Shown here in pieces: positions 29,684 to 39,570 of a stretch of 64,000 nt of DNA. A program made the position numbers and the translations under genes. Below the pieces are notes generated by a model, which saw only the letters and a program-made list of their open reading frames with translations, was not told the origin of the DNA and searched no databases. Every line of letters starts with the position of its first letter. The first letter of the stretch is position 1. Source of the stretch: Hellea sp. (GTDB lineage Bacteria > Pseudomonadota > Alphaproteobacteria > Caulobacterales > Maricaulaceae); assembly GCA_020629545.1 (NCBI GenBank), contig JAHDDC010000008.1:18592-82591 (forward strand). The letters run 5' to 3'.

Positions 29684-31813
29684 ATGTTTAGAGCCATAAT
29701 ATATGTTTTTATTCTTCTCGGAGCGTTAATCGCGATTTCCCAAGATGCGAAAGCGGCTAATGAAAAAATAGTAGCTATAGCAAATGGTCTAATAGATTCG
29801 AAAGCCCGACTTGAAGAGAAAAGCAATTCAGATTTAAACGCCCTAAATGAAGCAATTCTCGATGACAAATTTATAAAAGCATCGTCGATATTGAAAGAAA
29901 CTGATGCACCCATAGACTTACTGGAGACCTATCATTTCGTCATAGAGCTGAGTATCGATGATGTAAACTCGGCGGAGGAGATATCCTGGCTAGAAAATTG
30001 CGTTGCGACAAAACCTCCGATTCTAGCCCACAACTGTGCTACTGGGCTCGCGAAGCCTCACATTATTAACAACGAGCGATCGGCAAGCATGCAATGGGCG
30101 ATAAGGTCCGCTGAAGTCTTAAGTGAGATGGAATATGGTACCAAGGAATATTGGCTCGCATCCTATAAAACATCCTACTTACTCTACATGTCTTATCTTC
30201 TTGATCGAAATTTGGAAAAAACTCTAAACGCTGTCACCGAATTCGTGGAAGCTAAAAACCAGGTTGGTATATCCACAGCCATATATCCGATTATAAATAA
30301 CATTGTCCTTCTAGAAAACAAAATTGAAGGCCCAGAAAAAGCTTGGGAAACACTTCAAGGTATTAACATCAACTTGGATGGCCTAGACAAGGCTGACAAA
30401 GAGATCATTCTGTATACCCTCGGAAAAGTTGGGACAGAGGCAAATCAATATGAAAAATCAATTGGGTACTTGAATGAACTTAACCGAACCGTAGAACACC
30501 CGGGCTTGAAAAAGGCCCATTACGGTTATTTTGCTCTCTCACTAGCGAAAACGGGAAAAACCAAACGTGCAGAAGACGTTATTTTAGAGAGTAGGCAATA
30601 TTACAAAGACGGCTTCACAGGGCAGTCTGGCGCTCGAATACTTCAAGCTCAGAAGGAACTATCCTTGAGCAGTAAAGATTTCAAACAAGCCTACGAACTG
30701 GAAAAAAAGATTTCCGAAATCAATGAAGCTGTGTGGGTCAAAACATTATCTGATGATCAAAGACGGCTGGCATCTGAGTTGGAAGCATCAAATGAGAAAC
30801 TTGCAAGTGAGCAGCAGCGCCTCAAGTTGGAATTAACGATAACTGAAGAAAAAGAAAAAACAGCCAAACTCGTGATCGCGAGTCTTATCGCATTCGGACT
30901 TTTATTGTTGACTCTGGTTATCTTTTTAAGACGATCTCGCGATACAGCACTCGCGCTCAACAACAAGCTCGAAATCCAAAACGCGCAAATTGTGAAATCC
31001 CAAGAAGAACTTATTATCGCTAACGACCTCGCAAATGCCGGACTTCGGGCAAAAGAAAAATTCATTGGCGTCGTCGGCCATGAACTGCGGACGCCTTTAA
31101 ATCCCATCATTAACATGGCGCGGATTTTAGCCGACAAGGCCGACAATCCATCAGACAAGGAATCCCTTGAGGCCATTTATGATGGCGGACAGAGATTACA
31201 CATGACAATCGAAAATATGATAGCCGTCAGTAATGAGACCTACTTAGTTTACCGGGAGAAAACCGACCTTGTTCTGATGGTCTGCAATATTATGGAAGAT
31301 CGGAAAAAACAGCTTATCGACAAGAAGGCAGCCGCGCAAAAATCAGGATCCGACTTCACATTCAAAGTATCAAAGTCCAAAGACTTCCCCGATACATTCT
31401 CGACCGGGAAAATCATGCTGGACCGCGTGCTTATCAACATTATCGATAATGCCATCAAGTTTACCAGCACAGGCCATATTCATATCAATTTATTGCTCGA
31501 CGCGGATCAACGCGCTCGCATCGAAATTCTCGATACAGGTTCCGGAATTTCCAAACAGGCTATTCGGGAGATCTTTGAACCTTTCAGCCAGGAAAATGAA
31601 GGCCTGTCCAGATCCCATGAAGGGTCCGGCCTGGGTCTGACCGTCGCGCAAAAATATCTTAAGGCGTTAAATGGACGAATTGAGATAGAGAGTGAACTTG
31701 GCGCGGGAACCTTGGTGGCGGTTGTTATCCCCGAAACATTCAATGAAAATAAAGTTAAACTCGCCAAAGATGACGACGCCCAAGGCGATATCAATTTCCG
31801 AAAATCAGCCTAA
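29684..31813 (+). CDS. Sensor histidine kinase with signal peptide, TPR-like periplasmic region and one TM
   Basis: H-box FIGVVGHELRTPLNPI; N-box DRVLINIIDNAIKF; G1 ILDTGSGIS; G2 HEGSGLGLTVAQKYL. Confidence 0.92.
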   Translation: MFRAIIYVFILLGALIAISQDAKAANEKIVAIANGLIDSKARLEEKSNSDLNALNEAILDDKFIKASSILKETDAPIDLLETYHFVIELSIDDVNSAEEISWLENCVATKPPILAHNCATGLAKPHIINNERSASMQWAIRSAEVLSEMEYGTKEYWLASYKTSYLLYMSYLLDRNLEKTLNAVTEFVEAKNQVGISTAIYPIINNIVLLENKIEGPEKAWETLQGININLDGLDKADKEIILYTLGKVGTEANQYEKSIGYLNELNRTVEHPGLKKAHYGYFALSLAKTGKTKRAEDVILESRQYYKDGFTGQSGARILQAQKELSLSSKDFKQAYELEKKISEINEAVWVKTLSDDQRRLASELEASNEKLASEQQRLKLELTITEEKEKTAKLVIASLIAFGLLLLTLVIFLRRSRDTALALNNKLEIQNAQIVKSQEELIIANDLANAGLRAKEKFIGVVGHELRTPLNPIINMARILADKADNPSDKESLEAIYDGGQRLHMTIENMIAVSNETYLVYREKTDLVLMVCNIMEDRKKQLIDKKAAAQKSGSDFTFKVSKSKDFPDTFSTGKIMLDRVLINIIDNAIKFTSTGHIHINLLLDADQRARIEILDTGSGISKQAIREIFEPFSQENEGLSRSHEGSGLGLTVAQKYLKALNGRIEIESELGAGTLVAVVIPETFNENKVKLAKDDDAQGDINFRKSA

Positions 31814-31867
31814 TTTTTCAGCGCGATGACTTAGCGGCTCAAACCGCATCCTTGTTTATATTTTGAT

Positions 31868-31954
31868 TGGTGCCCTGGAGAAGACTCGAACTTCCACTTC
31901 CATACAGAAACTAGCACCTGAAGCTAGCGCGTCTACCAATTCCGCCACCAGGGC
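31868..31954 (-). tRNA. tRNA-Leu (anticodon CAG), CCA encoded
   Basis: Reverse complement GCCCTGG...CTAGC-TTCAGGT-GCTAG...GTTCGAGTC...CCAGGGC-A-CCA; acceptor and anticodon stems pair, long variable arm. Confidence 0.95.
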
Positions 31955-32091
31955 ATGATGACCAGCCCCATAAGAGCAAGACCCGCCATATATGGGATCG
32001 TCTGTATCAGGTCAACTGATACAACTCGCCTTTTGTTTACATGCGACGCCTTTGGACCTTGCGCGGGAATATACACAGCGTATGAACAATT

Positions 32092-34008
32092 ATGGTCGCT
32101 GAACTTGGGCATATCCTTTTAATCACAGCATTTGTGATTGCACTCGCTCAGACCTGCGTGCCGCTTTGGGGCGCAAAAACCAATAATGTCCAAATGATGA
32201 GCTTTGGGGATCAGGCGGCACGTTTGCAATGTTTAGTCTTGATCGGTGCATTTGCGTTGTTGACTACGTCTTTCATTAGATCAGATTTTTCAGTAAAACT
32301 CGTCGCGGATCACTCGCACAGCGCGAAACCGCTTTTGTACAAAATCAGTGGCGTTTGGGGCAATCATGAAGGTTCCATGCTGCTATGGGTTCTTATCTTG
32401 GCGATTTATGGCGCCATGGTTCCAATCTTTGGAAAGTCCCTCCCCGCGAGCCTGAAAGCGCGCGCCATTGGCATTCAAGGGCTGCTCGGCGTCGGCTTTT
32501 TGGGATTTCTTTTGTTTACGTCAAACCCGTTTTGGCGATTAAGCCCGTCGCCTGCTGATGGCGCAGGTCTAAACCCGCTTTTACAGGACCCTGGACTCGC
32601 CCTTCATCCTCCATTTCTATACCTCGGATATGTTGGGTTCTCTCTAAGTTTCTCATTTGCCTGTGCGGCGCTCATTGAAGGCAAAGTCGACGCCATCTGG
32701 GCAAGATGGCTTCGGCCCTGGGTTTTGTTAGCCTGGAGCTTTCTGACAATCGGTATTACGCTGGGAAGCCTTTGGGCCTATTATGAACTTGGCTGGGGTG
32801 GTTGGTGGATGTGGGATCCCGTTGAAAATGTGTCTTTCATGCCGTGGCTTGCTGGAACAGCGCTTTTACACTCTATCTTGGTTCTTGGCACTCGCCACGC
32901 CCTGCCAAGCTGGACTGTACTTCTGGCTATTGCCACATTTTCTCTCAGTTTAATCGGAACATTTGTGGTTCGTTCTGGCGTATTGATTTCCGTTCACACC
33001 TTTGCCGTAGATCCCCAGCGCGGCATTTATATTCTTTCCTTACTGGCTTTGTATACGGGCGCTGCTTTATCGCTCTACGCTTGGAGATCCCGAATACTTC
33101 AGACACACAACAGTTTCGAGCCTGCGTCCAAAAGCGGGGCATTGGTTTTGAATAATCTTCTTTTAATCATAGCAACATCGACAGTTTTCCTCGGCACATT
33201 TTATCCTCTTTTGATAGAAGCCATTTCAGATAATAAGCTGACTGTTGGCGCGCCCTATTTCGATAAAACCTTCACCCCCATCATGATTATCCTAATATTG
33301 GTTATGGGTGTGGGACCGCTTTTGAAATGGAATAATGAAACGTCGACAAAAGCCATGAAGATTTTTTCCAAGCTATTTGGCTTTTTTGTCGTTGCCTTTT
33401 TACTGACCATAGCACTGGGCGGATCTGTGGGCGGCGGAATAGGTATAGGGCTTGCGCTTTATCTTCTCGCCGGTGTCTGTTTCGTCATAATTAAGCGGCG
33501 CCATAAATTGCGCCAACAGTCTGCAGCATTTTATGGGTTCATTGCAGGGCATTTGGGCATGGCGGTATTAACCCTAGCGATTACAGCGATGACGGTTTGG
33601 GGCGGCGATAATGCAGCTCGTTTAAAAATTGGGGATAGCCTCACAATTGGCCAACACAGCTTCACGCTGACTGATATGGAAAATGGACGCCAGAATAATT
33701 ACGAATATCTTCGCGGAACTTTTAAAGTGGAAAAATCTGGACGTGAGCTCAAAAGCTTATCAGCGGAACAACGATATTATCCTGTTCGCGATATGGTGAC
33801 AACGGAAGCAGGCTTTAACCTGGGTCTTATTGATACTGTTTTTGCGGCACTTTCGGAAGGTGATCGAGACAAAGGCTGGGTCGTGCGTGTTTATTACCAA
33901 CCTCTTGTTGTTTGGATATGGATTGGTGGGTTTTTGATTGCTTTAGGTGGATTTATTTCCCTCGCTGATCGGCGCCTGAGATTTCGTCCGGCTCAAGAGG
34001 AGGCGTAA
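32092..34008 (+). CDS. ccmF: Cytochrome c maturation heme lyase CcmF
   Basis: ISGVWGNHEGSMLLWVLIL; WAYYELGWGGWWMWDPVENVSFMPWL (WWD motif). Confidence 0.97.
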   Translation: MVAELGHILLITAFVIALAQTCVPLWGAKTNNVQMMSFGDQAARLQCLVLIGAFALLTTSFIRSDFSVKLVADHSHSAKPLLYKISGVWGNHEGSMLLWVLILAIYGAMVPIFGKSLPASLKARAIGIQGLLGVGFLGFLLFTSNPFWRLSPSPADGAGLNPLLQDPGLALHPPFLYLGYVGFSLSFSFACAALIEGKVDAIWARWLRPWVLLAWSFLTIGITLGSLWAYYELGWGGWWMWDPVENVSFMPWLAGTALLHSILVLGTRHALPSWTVLLAIATFSLSLIGTFVVRSGVLISVHTFAVDPQRGIYILSLLALYTGAALSLYAWRSRILQTHNSFEPASKSGALVLNNLLLIIATSTVFLGTFYPLLIEAISDNKLTVGAPYFDKTFTPIMIILILVMGVGPLLKWNNETSTKAMKIFSKLFGFFVVAFLLTIALGGSVGGGIGIGLALYLLAGVCFVIIKRRHKLRQQSAAFYGFIAGHLGMAVLTLAITAMTVWGGDNAARLKIGDSLTIGQHSFTLTDMENGRQNNYEYLRGTFKVEKSGRELKSLSAEQRYYPVRDMVTTEAGFNLGLIDTVFAALSEGDRDKGWVVRVYYQPLVVWIWIGGFLIALGGFISLADRRLRFRPAQEEA

Positions 34009-34548
34009 ATGCAGTCAATACGGTCATTCCTGCCCCTGATTATATTTTCGGTCATTCTGTTGGGATTTGGACTATCCTTGTTTCGCGGAGACCCGAGCAA
34101 GCTTGAATCAAACTTAATTGATCAACCTTTCCCTGAATTTTCCCTGACAACTCTGGACAGTCCCGAAGTCATCTTAACAGAAACAAACATCAAAGGCGAA
34201 ATCAGCCTCATCAATGTTTTCGGATCTTGGTGTATCGCCTGCGTGCAGGAACATCCTAACCTAATGAAAATTGCCGAGTCAGACCGGGTAAGAATAATTG
34301 GCATGAATTGGCGTGATACGCGAGAAAAAGGGCGAAACTGGTTAAATCGATTTGGGGACCCATATGACCTCATCCTGTTTGATGCCGATAGCGAGCTGGC
34401 GATTTCACTAGGAGTAACGGGTGCTCCAGAAACCTATTTGGTCGACAAAGACGGGAATATTAGACATAAACATGTCGGGATTATTACCCATGAAGTTTGG
34501 AAAACCGATATTTTACCACGCATATTGAAATTGGAAAAAGGAGCATGA
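34009..34548 (+). CDS. ccmG: Thiol:disulfide interchange protein CcmG/DsbE
   Basis: LINVFGSWCIACVQEHPNLMKI (CxxC); GVTGAPETYLVDKDGNIRHKHVG. Confidence 0.95.
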   Translation: MQSIRSFLPLIIFSVILLGFGLSLFRGDPSKLESNLIDQPFPEFSLTTLDSPEVILTETNIKGEISLINVFGSWCIACVQEHPNLMKIAESDRVRIIGMNWRDTREKGRNWLNRFGDPYDLILFDADSELAISLGVTGAPETYLVDKDGNIRHKHVGIITHEVWKTDILPRILKLEKGA

Positions 34549-34949
34549 AACATAGTGTCTGGATCATTATCTTTGTTCTTGTTGCTGGAATAGGCCTATC
34601 GTCATCTGTTGCAGCACAGGAAAATCGTCCCATTTCAGAACAGGTAATAGACTCTCGCGCTAAGGAAGTTGGCAGATCACTACGCTGTGTTGTTTGTCAA
34701 AATCAATCGATCGAGGAATCGGATGCAAGTCTTGCCCAAGATATGCGCAAACTTGTTCGGGCCCGAATTGAAAAAGGTGATAGTAACGCCGAAGTTATCG
34801 AGTATATGCGAAGCAGTTATGGTGACTTTGTCCTTTTAGAACCACCCGTGCAGGGCAATACTTATGTGCTCTGGGCCCTTCCATTTATTCTATTGGCATT
34901 GGCCATGGCTTGGTTCATGCGCCAAACTCAGCGTCGTAATGAGACATAA
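34545..34949 (+). CDS. ccmH: Cytochrome c-type biogenesis protein CcmH
   Basis: RSLRCVVCQNQSIEESDASLAQDMRKLVRARIEKGDSNAEVIEYMRSSYGDFVLLEPP. Confidence 0.96.
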   Translation: MKHSVWIIIFVLVAGIGLSSSVAAQENRPISEQVIDSRAKEVGRSLRCVVCQNQSIEESDASLAQDMRKLVRARIEKGDSNAEVIEYMRSSYGDFVLLEPPVQGNTYVLWALPFILLALAMAWFMRQTQRRNET

Positions 34950-34974
34950 AAAAACCGCGCCCGAATGAGCGCGG
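34949..34974 (-). terminator. Terminator for the minus-strand repeat lipoprotein gene
   Basis: Reverse complement: ccgcgc-tcattcgg-gcgcgg followed by a T tract. Confidence 0.75.
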
Positions 34975-34997
34975 CAATTTCTGAATTTTTGTTTTGT

Positions 34998-35978
34998 TTA
35001 CTTCCGGATAGGCAAGTAATCATTGGCTGTATAACCGCCAGATGACGTATACCCGCCATAGCTATTGCTAGATCCGTAGGAACTGGATGAGCCAGACTGC
35101 ATACAGGTTCCATCTGACTGCATTGTTGTTCCGGATGGGCAAACAACCGCGCTACCTGATGTCGAACCTGAACTATAGCTGCTTGAACCTGATGAATAGC
35201 TAGAACCTGAGCCGTAGCTTGAAGAGCCTGTATAGCTTGAACCACTGGACTGCATACACGTACCATCTGACTGTTTACTTGTACCAGCGGGACAATCAGC
35301 TGTTTCGCCGCTTGAGTAACTTGAACCCGAATATGACGACCCGGAATATGAACTACCGGAGGAATATGTCGATCCGCTGCTATAAGACGAACCTGATGAC
35401 TGCATGCATGTTCCGTCTGACTGCAAAGATGTTCCGGCTGGACAATCGGCTGTTCCGCCGGACGTTGTGCCTGAAGAATAGCTAGATGTCGAATAAGATG
35501 TGCTAGGTGCGGAGTAAGTCTGCGCAGGAGCCGAGTATGACTGGCTCTGGCTCATTGTTGGCGGAATGACAACACTTTGCTGAACACTCTGTTGAGAGTA
35601 AGTCGGCTGAGAGTATGTCTGAGACGTAGAATAACTCGGAGCTGAATGCCCGCATGTTCCGATTTGAGAACAATCTGCGTAAACTACGCCGGTTACAGGC
35701 GCTGACATTGGCGCAGCCAATGGGGCGAGTTGAGGAGCTGGCTGTGCAACGACTGCACCGCATGATCCATAACGTCCGCCGTCACAGCTTCCGCCTCCAC
35801 TTTCATACTGATAAACACTTCCATATCGATCGGAACCACTGCTTGTGGCATACCCATCATACTGACCACCATATCGATCATTGCTATGCGATGTATGACT
35901 TGCGCAAGCGGATAATGATAGTCCTACAACTCCGATAGCGGCTACCAAGCCGTTGCGGATTAATCCTGACGTGACCAT
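34998..35978 (-). CDS. Ser/Tyr/Gly-rich repeat lipoprotein, unknown function
   Basis: SD ggaggcc before ATG at 35978; MVTSGLIRNGLVAAIGVVGLSLSACAS; three CPxGTxxQSDGTCMQ repeats. Confidence 0.75.
   Translation of the reverse strand: MVTSGLIRNGLVAAIGVVGLSLSACASHTSHSNDRYGGQYDGYATSSGSDRYGSVYQYESGGGSCDGGRYGSCGAVVAQPAPQLAPLAAPMSAPVTGVVYADCSQIGTCGHSAPSYSTSQTYSQPTYSQQSVQQSVVIPPTMSQSQSYSAPAQTYSAPSTSYSTSSYSSGTTSGGTADCPAGTSLQSDGTCMQSSGSSYSSGSTYSSGSSYSGSSYSGSSYSSGETADCPAGTSKQSDGTCMQSSGSSYTGSSSYGSGSSYSSGSSSYSSGSTSGSAVVCPSGTTMQSDGTCMQSGSSSSYGSSNSYGGYTSSGGYTANDYLPIRK
35090..35453 (-). repeat. Three coding repeats encoding (D/V)CP(A/S)GT(S/T)xQSDGTCMQS plus Ser/Tyr/Gly spacers
   Basis: DCPAGTSLQSDGTCMQSSGSSY, DCPAGTSKQSDGTCMQSSGSSY, VCPSGTTMQSDGTCMQSGSSSSY. 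Confidence 0.9.
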
Positions 35979-36051
35979 GTTTGGCCTCCCATTTTGAAAC
36001 ATTTGCTGCATTTTCTGCAATTATTAGACCAAACAAAGGTGAAATTTCGGT

Positions 36052-37353
36052 TTACATCTGTTCAATCTTTTGCCTGAGCCGGGCGATAAAAAACCCGTCC
36101 AGACCACCATTTTCCCTAAATTGGTGAGGCAATAGCCGTAAATGCCCGCTTAATGTCCCAAAATCATGCCATTTTTCGTCGGAAACACGAATCACGTCAA
36201 AATCAGTATTCTTTTGCAAGAATCGATCAATCTGTTCTTCACCTTCCTCCACCTGTAGGGAGCACGTACAATACACCAACTGCCCACCAGGACGCAATTT
36301 TCGAGCTGCAGAAATTAGCAATTTTCGCTGCAATTTCTGTAACTGCTCCATTTGTTTTTTGGTTTTGGCATAAAGAACGTCGGGATGGCGACGAAACGTC
36401 CCCGTCGCGCTGCACGGCGCATCAAGCAGAACGATATCATATTGAGAGTCGTTTTCCGGCCAATTTGTTGCATCCGCCGCGATGATGTCTGCCGATAGGC
36501 CGGTTCTCCCTAGGTTTTCTTTTAGAAGGTCTAATCTTTCAGCTGAGCGATCCATCGCCGTCACAATCGCCCCCTGTGAGGCCAGTTGGAGGGTTTTCCC
36601 GCCCGGCGCCGCGCACATATCGAGAACTTTAAGTCCCGAAACATCCCCCAAGAGCTGAACAGGAAGTGTTGAGGATAGATCTTGCACCCACCAATCACCT
36701 TCATCAAAGCCGTCAAGTTCTTTGATTTGCCCCGCCTTGGGCAGTCTGACACAGTTTCCATACATAACTTGACCGTCAAATCTCTCTGCCCAGAGTTCCG
36801 GATCGCGTTTCACGCAAATATCCAGAGGCGGAATTTGTTGATATTGCAGCGCAAGCTGTCTGGCGGCAGATCGCCCATAAGCTCTTTCCCAAGATCTATA
36901 TATCCAGGTTGGAATATTTTCTCGCGGCGGAATATTTCCCATAATCGAGCGACCTTCCCGGGCGATTTTCCGTAAAACCGCATTGGCAAGGCCTGAAAAT
37001 TTGTAATACTTTTTATGACTCTTCAGAAGACCGACTGTTTCGCCAACGGCGGCATGGTCGGCCGTGCCTAAAATTAAGAGCTGTACTGCACCGATACGCA
37101 AAGCGTTCAACACAAAATCCGGCGGCATTCGACTAAGAAAGCCGTTCAGAACTCCATCTATTTGCCCTTTTTGCCGAAAATACGAACTTACGAGTAGGCG
37201 GACAAAACCACGATCTCGGGTTTCCAGCTCTCGATAATGTTTATCCGTCGATAACGTGGCCTCTAATTGCTCCCCAGAGGTTAGTATTCGGCCCAAGGCT
37301 CGAACGGTTATTGTGCGGCTATCAATTTTTTTATCCGTATTTTTGGGGCTCAT
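36052..37353 (-). CDS. rsmB: 16S rRNA (cytosine967-C5)-methyltransferase RsmB-like
   Basis: VLDMCAAPGGKTLQLAS; DIVLLDAPCSATGTFRRHPDVLY; LVYCTCSLQVEEGEEQI. Confidence 0.93.
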   Translation of the reverse strand: MSPKNTDKKIDSRTITVRALGRILTSGEQLEATLSTDKHYRELETRDRGFVRLLVSSYFRQKGQIDGVLNGFLSRMPPDFVLNALRIGAVQLLILGTADHAAVGETVGLLKSHKKYYKFSGLANAVLRKIAREGRSIMGNIPPRENIPTWIYRSWERAYGRSAARQLALQYQQIPPLDICVKRDPELWAERFDGQVMYGNCVRLPKAGQIKELDGFDEGDWWVQDLSSTLPVQLLGDVSGLKVLDMCAAPGGKTLQLASQGAIVTAMDRSAERLDLLKENLGRTGLSADIIAADATNWPENDSQYDIVLLDAPCSATGTFRRHPDVLYAKTKKQMEQLQKLQRKLLISAARKLRPGGQLVYCTCSLQVEEGEEQIDRFLQKNTDFDVIRVSDEKWHDFGTLSGHLRLLPHQFRENGGLDGFFIARLRQKIEQM

Positions 37354-37497
37354 ATACCCCTCTATCAGTGCAATTATACTTAATAAACCGTCAACGTGAG
37401 CTTAATCAATTTTTATGGCTCTTCCTGTACCAGTTCGGGTCACTGGTATGACAATTTTCGAGTTGACGTTCCTGATGAACTAAGATTAGTGGAGGCT

Positions 37498-37701
37498 ATG
37501 TCTGATCAGACTCCAGCCCCCGCCGCGAAAGGCAAGATCCTTAGTCCTGCAGCCCGCAGAGCTTTGGAAGAAGCTGCTGCAAGGCGTAAGGCCCAAAAAT
37601 CCAGTTCCTCAGAGCGCCCAAAAGAAAAAGGTGGACCAGAGGGGGCTGAACCAACTCGCTTCGGTGATTGGGAACGCGGCGGAATAGCTTACGACTTTTA
37701 G
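37498..37701 (+). CDS. DUF1674 / SDHAF4-like small protein
   Basis: C-terminal PTRFGDWERGGIAYDF motif. Confidence 0.85.
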   Translation: MSDQTPAPAAKGKILSPAARRALEEAAARRKAQKSSSSERPKEKGGPEGAEPTRFGDWERGGIAYDF

Positions 37702-37770
37702 TCTCCCCGAATTAAAGTTTCGCCTTCGGGCATTTGATATGGCTTCGGGCCGAGAATGGAGAGTACGCAA

Positions 37771-38859
37771 ATGCGTCAGTTTTTAAAAACGACAGCTATT
37801 ATTAGTGGTTTAACTTTGTCTTTGGGTTCTACGGCGGCTTGGGCAGGCAATTGTGGTTTTGGCGCATCGGGTCCAAATTGCACACCAAACGTTGTTGTTC
37901 ATCCGAGCGGGGGATCTCAAGTCGATCCTATGCATGTCTATGCTTCTCGTCCCATGGGGCATTTACGGTCAATTCAATATCTCGGAACACCCAGCGTCAA
38001 CATTACGCGCATCCACGGTCAAAATAATATCGCTTCAGTCTCAGACGCTCCAAGTGGCTTCACCGGGGGATGCACTCCAGAATCAACACAATATTGCCGG
38101 CAAGGCGGATCGGTAAGTTCTGCCATTCCTGTGCCAATGACCGCAGGTTTACCAGCACCCATGCCCGTCCCTGTGACAGCAGGCCTTCCCGCTCCTATGC
38201 CAGTTCCCATGACAGCTGGACTTCATTCGCCGTTTCCACTTGAAACACCAGTTATCGCACCTCCTGCTCCTGTTATCGCAGCGCCGGCACCCGCAGCAGA
38301 GCGCGTCATTCATGTTGGCGGCGGATATGACCCAAGCAAATTTGTACCGAGAACTTATGGAACCAACGAACTTACGCCCGGGATCGCTCATATACCGACA
38401 TCTCATATTGATCGCTCTTTTGAGAATGCTCAAGCCGTTCTCAATAGCGGCATGACGCAAGCGCAGCCTATTGTTTCAGGCGGCACCGTCCCGCATCCAA
38501 CGATGTCAAACTCCGCAATGGCCGCGATTTCCTATGGATCAGTACCGTCTTTTACCGGTTCAGCTATGGGAACGGGATATATGGGCGCTGTAAATCAGAC
38601 AGTTACAATGGCCCCGGAAACCAATGTTTACCCAGGCTCAATGTCAAATGATGGAACTTATTGGGAAAACGTTTCAGGTCCAACCACTATGAATGGACTG
38701 TCCGCTACTCAGGTGATTTGTAAGCGTGAAGCTCCCAAGATGAATGTTCAAAGACCTGTCATTGGCGTACCAACACCGGTGCCAACAGCCGTGACTCCGA
38801 GTTGCGTCAATGCTGCAACGGGCGCGCCGGTAAAATATTCTGGCCGCTACGGATATTAA
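37771..38859 (+). CDS. Secreted low-complexity protein, unknown function
   Basis: Signal peptide MRQFLKTTAIISGLTLSLGSTAAWAGN; Pro-rich tandem repeats. Confidence 0.7.
   Translation: MRQFLKTTAIISGLTLSLGSTAAWAGNCGFGASGPNCTPNVVVHPSGGSQVDPMHVYASRPMGHLRSIQYLGTPSVNITRIHGQNNIASVSDAPSGFTGGCTPESTQYCRQGGSVSSAIPVPMTAGLPAPMPVPVTAGLPAPMPVPMTAGLHSPFPLETPVIAPPAPVIAAPAPAAERVIHVGGGYDPSKFVPRTYGTNELTPGIAHIPTSHIDRSFENAQAVLNSGMTQAQPIVSGGTVPHPTMSNSAMAAISYGSVPSFTGSAMGTGYMGAVNQTVTMAPETNVYPGSMSNDGTYWENVSGPTTMNGLSATQVICKREAPKMNVQRPVIGVPTPVPTAVTPSCVNAATGAPVKYSGRYGY
38128..38235 (+). repeat. Three tandem 36-bp coding repeats (PVP[MV]TAGL..P[MF])
   Basis: PVPMTAGLPAPM / PVPVTAGLPAPM / PVPMTAGLHSPF. Confidence 0.9.
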
Positions 38860-38867
38860 GAATTGTT

Positions 38868-38898
38868 ACTCGCTTAAATGGCGAGTTTATCTTTTTTT
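38868..38898 (+). terminator. Rho-independent terminator
   Basis: actcgc-ttaaatg-gcgagt-ttatctttttttt. Confidence 0.75.
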
Positions 38899-38978
38899 TG
38901 GAATTATAGACTAAACTTGCACGATAATTGCAGGCCAACTGCGAAAGTTTAAGTGATTAAGTGAAAAGGGGTGACCCC

Positions 38979-39542
38979 ATGAAAAAATTAATACTCGTCA
39001 AATCAGTAATGGCTTTGGCGTTAACCGCAGGCTTTTCTTCGGCCGCGAACGCCTCTTGTAGCGCGGGTAGCGTTTATTGCGGGTCATCATCGCTGCAGCC
39101 ACTGTCAAGCTATTCCTCTTCTTCGTCATTAGGAACGTCTTACACAGGTGGCTCTTACTCAAGTTCTTACGGAACTTCTAGCGCGCCGACTCTTGTCCCG
39201 TTTTCGTCTTCTGCCGCAACAACGGGTCCTATTAGAATGAGCGGTCTTGGCGCAAGTGAATATCTTCAGCCAACATCCTGCCCGGTCAATGTAAATGGCT
39301 TGCAATCCGGTCAGTCAGTTCTGGGCTGCTATTCTGTCATGAAGCAGTCTCAAAGCTCATCTATTCATTATGGTGCGCCACAAACCGTTCGTGTGGTACG
39401 GCCAATTATCTATGTTCGTTATCCGGTTCCGACGCCCGTATTTAATGTACCGGTTCCTGTACCTGTGCCAGTATTCGGCCCTCGACCAATGTGCGGGGCC
39501 CCCATGATGCCTCGGCCCATGATGCGCGGATGCGGTTGGTAG
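38979..39542 (+). CDS. Secreted Ser-rich protein with Pro/Val-rich C-terminus, unknown function
   Basis: Signal peptide MKKLILVKSVMALALTAGFSSAANA; RYPVPTPVFNVPVPVPVPVFGPRPMCGAP. Confidence 0.7.
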   Translation: MKKLILVKSVMALALTAGFSSAANASCSAGSVYCGSSSLQPLSSYSSSSSLGTSYTGGSYSSSYGTSSAPTLVPFSSSAATTGPIRMSGLGASEYLQPTSCPVNVNGLQSGQSVLGCYSVMKQSQSSSIHYGAPQTVRVVRPIIYVRYPVPTPVFNVPVPVPVPVFGPRPMCGAPMMPRPMMRGCGW

Positions 39543-39548
39543 ACGTTT

Positions 39549-39570
39549 AAAGCCCCGGAAGGGGCTTTTA
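39549..39570. terminator. Bidirectional terminator between the secreted protein gene and pyrF
   Basis: aaagcccc-gga-aggggctttta. Confidence 0.75.

Noticed and set aside
30757-31176. 139-aa minus-strand ORF opposite the histidine kinase
   Set aside because: Shadow ORF antisense to a clear kinase domain
35219-35938. Plus-strand ORFs over the repeat lipoprotein
   Set aside because: Antisense of repetitive coding DNA; the minus frame has a signal peptide, lipobox and good SD
34998-35978. Possible CRISPR-like array from repeated DNA
   Set aside because: Repeats are in-frame coding modules with variable Ser/Tyr/Gly linkers, not uniform repeats with unique spacers; no cas genes in the window
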